Below are positions 57,752 through 64,000 of a stretch of 64,000 nucleotides of DNA, in pieces. The stretch spans positions 20,094,001 to 20,158,000 of the forward strand of contig JAFFJZ010000006.1 of NCBI GenBank assembly GCA_018340375.1, written 5' to 3'. How positions within the stretch are numbered: the first letter of the stretch is position 1; each line of letters begins with the position of its first letter. The stretch is from Gonatopus flavifemur (Eukaryota; Arthropoda; Insecta; Hymenoptera; Dryinidae). A program made the position numbers and the translations under genes. The notes under the pieces are model-generated. The model searched no databases. It was not told the DNA's origin and saw only the letters and a program-made list of their open reading frames with translations.

Positions 57752-58870
57752 GGGACCGTCCATAAACTACGTGGCCCTATTTTTGCAACCCTATGACCCC
57801 CCCCTCCCCCATGTAGCTCTACCATGGCTTTTCTTTGAACCCCCCCCCCCCCGCGTGGGAACGTAGTTTTTCACATTCAACTAAATTGATTTGAATCAAA
57901 TGAATTTTTATTCAAACATGACCTTAATAAAATAAAAATTAACTGAAATGAAAGATTTATTTTATTAAAATAAAATTTCTCTCATTGCAAATGAAATTCA
58001 CTTAAATGAAGAAGACTCTTATTTGATCCCAACTAATATATACCCGTGGAAAAATTCTCCACGCCTGATCACGGCTGATGACTAAAGCCTACTTAGGCGT
58101 GATCAAGCCTCAATTTTGTACCCGCGCGATGAGGACTAATCATGCCCAATTACGCCCAATCTCTATTATACATGAGAAATTCATACAAAATCAATAAGTT
58201 TTCCATAAGGAATGAAATTGTAACAATGTTATCAAACACTAATTCATTGTCAATCATTTCTACTTATTGTGCTTATGCAGCTCCCATTTTCTAGTTTCCA
58301 GTTTTCAGGGATGATCATGCGTGATCAGGCGTATACGCCTGCGTTTGGGACCGATTTAGCATGATCAAGCATGTGTAGTCGTGATAAAAAAATCAACACA
58401 CAGTCATTTTGTATGAATATTTCTCAGTTGGTGAGATTTTGCATGATCACTGGCGAGAATGGTTCGCCTGGCATGATCAATGGAGGTTAAGCTTGATCCC
58501 GGGTTTCCACGTGGGTACAAAATTGAAGCCTTTGAACTGAAGACAAGGCTCAAAAATGAACGACCAGGTGTAATCAGACTCACTCACGTGCAGTCAGTAT
58601 TGAACACGAAAAATTTTGCCGAAAAATGTCCATGATCAGGCTTGAACACGCCTAATCAGATCTGAACGATTTTTTCACGGGTATCCATTTGTTATATTCG
58701 AATAGATCATTTTTCTGGATATTTATATAGAATTTCCTTCCAAGTACAACATAAATAAAAAACCACGTAGCTTGGAACCGACCTCCACCCCTCCCCCATG
58801 TAGCCTAACGTAGCATTTCATCTCACCCCTCCCTCCTTCTATATTGGCCGCGTAGTTTATGGATGAGCCC
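57752..58870. mobile_element. PIF/Harbinger-like MITE, GGGACCGTCCATAAACTACG ends, TAA duplication
   Basis: GGGACCGTCCATAAACTACG pairs with CGTAGTTTATGGATGAGCCC, and TAA flanks at 57749-57751 and 58871-58873. A 3-bp TAA duplication fits PIF/Harbinger. Just inside are C-runs (CCCCCCCTCCCCCATGTAG and CACCCCTCCCCCATGTAG), which are arranged as direct copies, not inverted. A second element is nested at 58043-58681. Without it the host is about 478 bp. Confidence 0.75.
58043..58681. mobile_element. 639-bp element, CCCGTGNAAAAAT ends, TA duplication, TGATCANGC words
   Basis: CCCGTGGAAAAATTCTCCAC faces the inverse of GAACGATTTTTTCACGGG. TA flanks at 58041-58042 and 58682-58683. The interior repeats CATGATCAGGCGTGATCA-like words in both orientations with inserted phrases such as GGCGTATACGCCTGCG. 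It is nested in the PIF/Harbinger-like element. Confidence 0.85.
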
Positions 58871-59379
58871 TAAAGACTCTTAATTCAGACATCTTTGAGA
58901 TATCTCATAGTTGTCTCCAAAATATCTTCAAGATATTTCGAAGTTATCTCTAAGATATCCCAAAGATACTTTTAAGGAGATCTGTTTGAGAGGATACCAA
59001 AGTTACCATCGGAGCACGCTTTCTTGCACTAAAATACTCGAAACTGAATTCATAAAAAAATCTGAAATTTTTAGAGATGATTCTTTGAGACCGAATCTAG
59101 GTCTGCACAGAGCCCAAATTTTGAGTTTCGAGGAAGAAATTTTTGAGAAAAAACATTTTCTCTCGAAATGCAAAATTTGGGCTCTTTACAGACCTGGATT
59201 GAGTCTCAAAGAATCATCCCTGAAATTTGCAGATTTTTTGATCAATTCAGTTTCGAGTATTTCAGTGCAAGAAAACGTGCTTCAACATAAAAACAAGACT
59301 CTCTCCAGAATTTCACTGTCCTTCCTGGCTATCGGTACTTGAGATATCCTTTTCCTGCTTGAGAAATTTGTATTCCTTG

Positions 59380-59462
59380 GCAGGGATTCGAACCTGCCTA
59401 CTTAACCTATCACCTACCCAAAAACTCCGATCCTTAACAGCCTGAGCCAACGCGCCATATAA
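59380..59462 (-). repeat. tRNA-like sequence inside a word-array block
   Basis: On the minus strand, GGCGCGTTGGCTCAGGCTGT carries an A-box and GGCAGGTTCGAATCCCTGCC a perfect B-box in a five-pair T-stem-like hairpin. The distance between boxes is longer than in a normal class I tRNA and the acceptor stem does not close. I treat it as a tRNA-derived repeat. A tRNA scan would decide. Confidence 0.5.
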
Positions 59463-60406
59463 TTAGGTAGTGGCTTATTATCGCTTAGAATCATGACGTT
59501 ATACAACTAGTGAGATTTTTCGTTCACGTAAAACTCCTGAAAATGTGTTTCATGAAAAGGTCTGAAATTTTCGAGGAATGAATCCAATATTTCATCTATG
59601 GTCGTAGAAAGAACCCGAATTTCAGACAAAAATTCCCTATGAAAATTTCTTATAGAAAATATCTTGAGTTCATCACTTCCCAAACAGACCCGAAGATATC
59701 TTTTAGAATTCTGAAAGATATCTTCCAAAAGTACAAGAAGTCTTGAAGAATTTTCTAAAAGATATCTTTTCGTATTCGAAAAGATGTCTTATGCAACATG
59801 AATAGATTTCTAAAAGATGTCTCGGAGACTTCTCTAAGATATCTTTAAGATATCTCGCATGGTCGTCTTGGAGATGTCTTGAATCGAGACATCTTTTAGA
59901 AATCTTGCACAAGATGTCTTTCCAACACTTCTGAAAGATATCTTTAAGAACTCTTCAAGAACGTTCTTGAAGATCTCTCAATTGAGTATTCTTTTAGATA
60001 TCTTCAAGAACTGCGCGCTGTGTGGGTTGGAGATATCTAAAAGAGATCTTTGAGAAGTATCCCAAAGATATTTCAATTAAGATATTTCTACGACGACATC
60101 TTGTTTCCATCTGGAATTCGGCATCCTAATTTGAATTCTCAAAGTTATTTTCAAGATATCTTTACGATACGCCTTGAAGATATCTTTGTAAAGATATGCA
60201 ACTTCTGCATCTTTCGAGTATCCCAGTGAACACTTATGAGAGGAAGAGCACTTTAAGAGGTCTTTTGAAAGAGTTCCGTCGATATCGTCATATTCATATC
60301 TGAATGATATCATTTTTCTGAGATCTCAGGAAAAAAATCCCCCTAAAGAGTTCGTTTGGATAACATTTTGGCAATCTCTTATTTTCCTCCGAAATCGACG
60401 CATCTG

Positions 60407-60534
60407 CACTGAAAAAAATTATTTTGTTGAGATGATAACAGTTTCTTGTTGATATACTAAATCAAATTTTGTGGAGTGAACACAAATTTGGTTAAAACAA
60501 CAAACACATTTCAACAGAATAATTTTTTTGAGTG
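60407..60534. mobile_element. 128-bp MITE, CACTNAAAAAAATTATT ends, duplication TG
   Basis: CACTGAAAAAAATTATTTTG faces the inverse of CAGAATAATTTTTTTGAGTG. TG flanks at 60405-60406 and 60535-60536. The inner arms GTTGAGATG and ATTTCAAC pair. Confidence 0.85.
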
Positions 60535-60780
60535 TGATAACATTCTGATGTCTCAGAGCTCTCGACGATAACATATCGTTCACTGGGATCTTGCGGAAAA
60601 TATCTTGATTTCATTACTCTAAGATATCTAAAAGAGATCTTTGAGATGTATCACAAAGATATCTCAATTAAGATATTTTTACGACAACATGTTGTGTCCA
60701 ACTGGAATTCGGCATCCTAATTTGAATTCTCAAAATTGATTTGAGGATATCTTGAATGTATCTTTGAGACATCTCTATGT

Positions 60781-62262
60781 TGATCGGGGGGGTAACTTTG
60801 TTCGCACATTCTTATCATTTCCTCCGCGGTAGCGGAGCCGTAAACATCGAGAGAAGAAGATCGAAGAGAGAAAAAAGGGAAGCAAGTTAACTTAATCGTC
60901 GTCCACGGGCACATCCGGAATTAGGGGAATTGATTCTCATCGTTTAATTCGAAGATTGATTTCGAATGGTTGGAGACCGATCGATCATTGGAAGAAGAGA
61001 ACATGGGATTTTGAAGAATTTATCGTCGGGAAATTTATGATATAACGGTACTACTGCGAAAAACGCTGAATGTTGAAGAATAAGTTCCGCATCCTACAAA
61101 AGACAGGAGGAGAATACGTATAGAGTAACGTGGAAGGAAAGACAGAAAGAAAGAAAGAAAGGGTGGGAGAAAGAGTAAGGAGGGAAAAGCGAATAAAAGC
61201 GTGAGTCTCAGAATTTTTCTCTCGTGCGCCGACGTCGCAGAAATAAAGCTTGCTGAACTTCTTTCTATAGATAGCCATTATATTATATACTTTGAATTCC
61301 TTTACTGCCTTTGCAACCTCTTCTTTTTCTTCTCTCATTTTTTCCAATGTATTCCAACTTTTTTTCTCTTCTCTCCTTCTTTTCGCCTTCTTCTTTTTTC
61401 CCCTTCTTTTACAGTCGTTATTCCTCTTTTCCTCTCCAATCTCCAATACTACATTTCTCACCCATTCTACTCTCATTTGCCGTTTTGTTTGTTTATTTTT
61501 CTTTCCGTTTTACCGCCGTGCAAATCTTTTCCCCTAAATTGTTGTTTATATTCAATATCCAAGTACATCAGGTCTCAAATTTAAATCTCAGCTTCTTCAT
61601 CCGCTTCCGTTTTCGGGAATTAAAATAATAATAATAACAATGATGATGATGATGGAGATGATGATGATAATACCATAGGGGATGTTGGATCGTAAAGACT
61701 CCCTCGCGTCAACCTTTTGAGGTAACACGATAATGCGATAACAGAAGAGATATAATAAACCGGGTGTTTTGTATCGAATCGGAGATAATTTCCTTCTAAT
61801 TAAGAAGGGTTTCGAGGAGAGGAAATTTGTATTCGATAGATTGATAATTAATAACAAATTTTATCAGGATGGATGTGAATTTCCACGGTTTCTCACGTCA
61901 AGTTCAAACGGAGAGGCTTTGCGCCTGATTTCGAAACGTGAGATATGTTTTTAAGAGATGATCTTGAACGGATAAGGGAATGTATATAGCTGTCAAGGAA
62001 AAAATTCACGAAACTGTTGGTCTGAGGAGGATATAAAAGTTTGCATGGGGATGTGCGTTTTTGACTCGCCGTACAATCAGAGAAGTAGGTCATACGAATG
62101 TAAATTTGTAAAACCCTCTTTCGAAAGACTGTATGAAAATATTATCATCTCGTTCAATGCTTCATGGTATTTATGAATTGTAAGGGATTTCACTGGTCTT
62201 CGGTACAACACAAATCTAAGTTACAGCAGGGAGGTTAAATGGAATGTTGAATCGCACTGAAC
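60781..62262. other. Single-copy DNA with simple repeats, no recognised gene
   Basis: A pyrimidine-rich stretch lies at 61310-61440, purine-rich sequence at 61140-61195 and ATA/ATG repeats at 61624-61675. Open frames here are products of low-complexity pyrimidine tracts. Confidence 0.4.
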
Positions 62263-62809
62263 GGCAGAACGAGAACTGTATTCTTCATTTCTGTATCCGT
62301 CAAAAAATGTATCCTCTAATATCTGTGTTCTTGAAGAACTGTATCTTAATTGATTGTATTTTTGAATATCTATTTTCCTAAAGAACTGTACTTCGCAATT
62401 TCTGTATTCTCCAGGAACTGTATTTCTAATACTTATATTCGAGTGAAGGACTATTGAGGGTTGTTAATTATCGCTATTGAACTATATAATTATTATTGCA
62501 ATAAGCGATTTTTTTTATCGATTTCCATCTCATCAACAACACCTCCTTAATAGTCATTCCTCTAAATACAGGGATTATTCAAGAATGAAGATATCCAGGA
62601 ATACAGTTTTTTGAGACACAGATATTGAAGACGATGGTAAAATTAGTCTGAGAAAGCAGGCCGATTTTAGTAATTTCAACAACAATTCTTTGAAAATACA
62701 GATGTTTGAGAATGAAGATGTTCAGAAATACAGATATTGGAGAACATAATTCTTCAAGAATACAGTTTTTTAGGAATACAGGAATACAGAATACAGTTCT
62801 CGTTCTGCC
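62263..62809. mobile_element. 547-bp element with GGCAGAACGAGAACTGTATT ends, copy 2
   Basis: The ends GGCAGAACGAGAACTGTATT and AATACAGTTCTCGTTCTGCC are exact inverses. Short arrays of AACTGTATTCT and AATACAGTTCT words face each other across a unique core (62450-62560, GGGTTGTTAATTATCGCTAT to CCATCTCATCAACA) that is also the core of copy 1 at 25430-27943. No flanking duplication was found. Confidence 0.85.
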
Positions 62810-64000
62810 TTTGAGGAATAAAGCTTAGGAACGTGGATCGTAATTCATATCATCCACATATCTAATTCTAATCAAGTCCTTCACAGACACGCTCGATTCT
62901 AGATAACCTTGTCAGATCGTCGTGAAATATCAGGTCAACCTGATGATAATTTCTAGTGGGATTCGTCCATTTTCTCTCGATGTAGTTCAGACCTGTGTAG
63001 TGAAATAATTACATCACGTTGATTTGTGTACTTCAGAACTGTGTGGTTCAAATCCGTGCAGTAGGAGAACAATCATTTGATTTCATCTTGCGCAGTACTA
63101 AGAGACCTCGCAGGATTTTCCTATGCTTTTCTCATTTTAATTGTTTTTGAAGCTGTTCGAAGCAGCTCCTCCAATCGAAATAGTTCAAAAGGATCGATGA
63201 TTATTTCCTCATAAATTGAACTTGTTCATAACCTTTCTTCCTCACACAACCCCTCGGAGCGTATTTTTTTTTTTCCAAATTGAAAGCAAAGGTGTAGTTT
63301 TTCACTGTAGGATGAAAGTAAGTTCCTCGAAGATCACAAGGTGGAATCCAGCATCTTCGGTAGAAATAAAGAACTCTGTCATAGGGTCGGAGGTGTATAT
63401 TGTATATTATATTTCTTTCGAGGAAGGAAAATGTATTCCGATTTATTTGCAAGGAATTTTGAGGTCGAAAATTCTAACGACAACAGATGAACCGGTTGTT
63501 CCATTTCGCTCGGGGGTTTTCGGGCTCGCTGATCACGAATTCAACGTGACAAATATCAAATTGAATATTGTAGGTAGTAAAAATGTTTACTTCCAACGGA
63601 TCTCATTAACACTTGATGCTCGAATGTTTTTTGAAGTTCCCCTGTAAATATATACGAATCAGAGATCAAAGTTGTGGAAATTGAATATAGGGTGCATCCA
63701 ACGCACAGCTACCAAATTTGATTCAATGTTTTCCCTCCATCCACCAGACGGATGATGGGGTGTGTGTGTGTGTATGTGTGTATTTTTTTTTTCTCATCTC
63801 CGAAGCGTGGACGGGAAAAACGAATCATCAAATCCACGGTTTAAACTATACATACAAGAATTTGATAAAATATTATGAATTTTCCTAGTTGGGATAGCGA
63901 TGCTATTCGTTCCTCTCTTTGTCTCCTTCTCTTCTTCCTCGGGCAGACGAGATTGTTAAGCCTGCATCATCTAAGTATTCCAAAAAGCAATTATTAATGC
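62810..64000. other. Single-copy DNA to the window end, no recognised gene
   Basis: A plus-strand frame at 63216-63647 (143 codons) ends LTLDARMFFEVPL. It has no recognised domain, overlaps a T-run at 63266 and is not called as a gene. A GT tract lies at 63760-63782. Confidence 0.4.
63760..63782. repeat. (GT)n microsatellite followed by a T-run
   Basis: GTGTGTGTGTGTGTATGTGT then TATTTTTTTTTT. Confidence 0.9.

Larger units (their letters stand above)
58874..60780. repeat. Long AAGATATCTT word array
   Basis: Runs of AAGATATCTTTGAGATATC-type words in both orientations fill 58880-58990, 59680-60330 and 60590-60780. Between them, 59020-59280 is a hairpin (GAATTCATAAAAAAATCTG to CAGATTTTTTGATCAATTC, with AGCCCAAATTTTGAG and CAAAATTTGGGCTC inside). 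A tRNA-like segment (59380-59462) and a MITE (60407-60534) are embedded. Confidence 0.6.

Noticed and set aside
59380..59462. Possible functional tRNA gene
   Set aside because: A perfect B-box is present, but the box spacing is too long and no acceptor stem closes, so it is listed as tRNA-derived repeat only.
61201..61628. Hydrophobic open frames of 81-127 codons
   Set aside because: Low-complexity pyrimidine tract translated in three frames. No gene signal.
63216..63647. 143-codon plus-strand frame near the right end
   Set aside because: Begins across a T-run and has no recognised domain. Could not be distinguished from chance.

Overview
The window looks like insect nuclear DNA, most likely Hymenoptera, although the order is an inference. 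It is AT-rich and intron-rich, has no operons, and is packed with DNA transposons. Two mariner remnants encode insect-type transposase. The only recognisable host gene is a carbonic anhydrase-related protein (CARP X/XI, CA10/CA11 type) on the minus strand. Three of its coding exons are visible (30275-30322, 22986-23122, 14395-14586), with matching splice phases and consensus splice sites. They give about 126 residues of a family that is usually about 320-330 aa. The first coding exon and the C-terminal exons were not found, so the gene probably continues leftward beyond position 1, and its 5' part lies to the right of 30322.

The rest is a mosaic. Islands of apparently single-copy intron or intergenic DNA (about 13.6-15.3, 22.2-24.6, 28-31.3, 38.2-41.4, 47.3-50.6, 53.3-56.1, 60.8-62.2 and 62.8-64 kb) alternate with dense, nested transposon blocks (0-13.6, 15.3-22.2, 24.6-27.9, 31.4-38.2, 41.5-47.3, 50.7-53.3, 56.2-60.8 kb).

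The transposon blocks are the main interest. At least eighteen short elements can be delimited to the base. They have terminal inverted repeats starting CCC (or CAC) and ending GGG (or GTG), and each is flanked by an exact 2-bp duplication whose sequence varies (AA, AG, AT, CA, CC, GA, GT, TA, TG). Many are filled with degenerate copies, in both orientations, of a short word related to their own ends, for example TCTCTGAAT, GAATTCTT, CTGGAAATTTCCAG and TGGGCC. A second set is flanked by TTAA (piggyBac- or Kolobok-like). One of these, at 20925-22181, keeps a C-terminal transposase-like ORF. Also present are a hAT-like MITE with an 8-bp duplication inside a mariner, a second hAT-like element with a near-perfect 8-bp duplication, a PIF/Harbinger-like element with a TAA duplication, a complete tRNA-derived SINE with a 14-bp duplication, and two minisatellite-filled elements with GGCAGAAC ends.

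Nesting gives relative ages. Removing inner elements restores continuous outer elements at 3600, 12323, 16774, 19696, 31848, 42695 and 58043. No autonomous element and no CRISPR, rRNA or functional tRNA gene was recognised.
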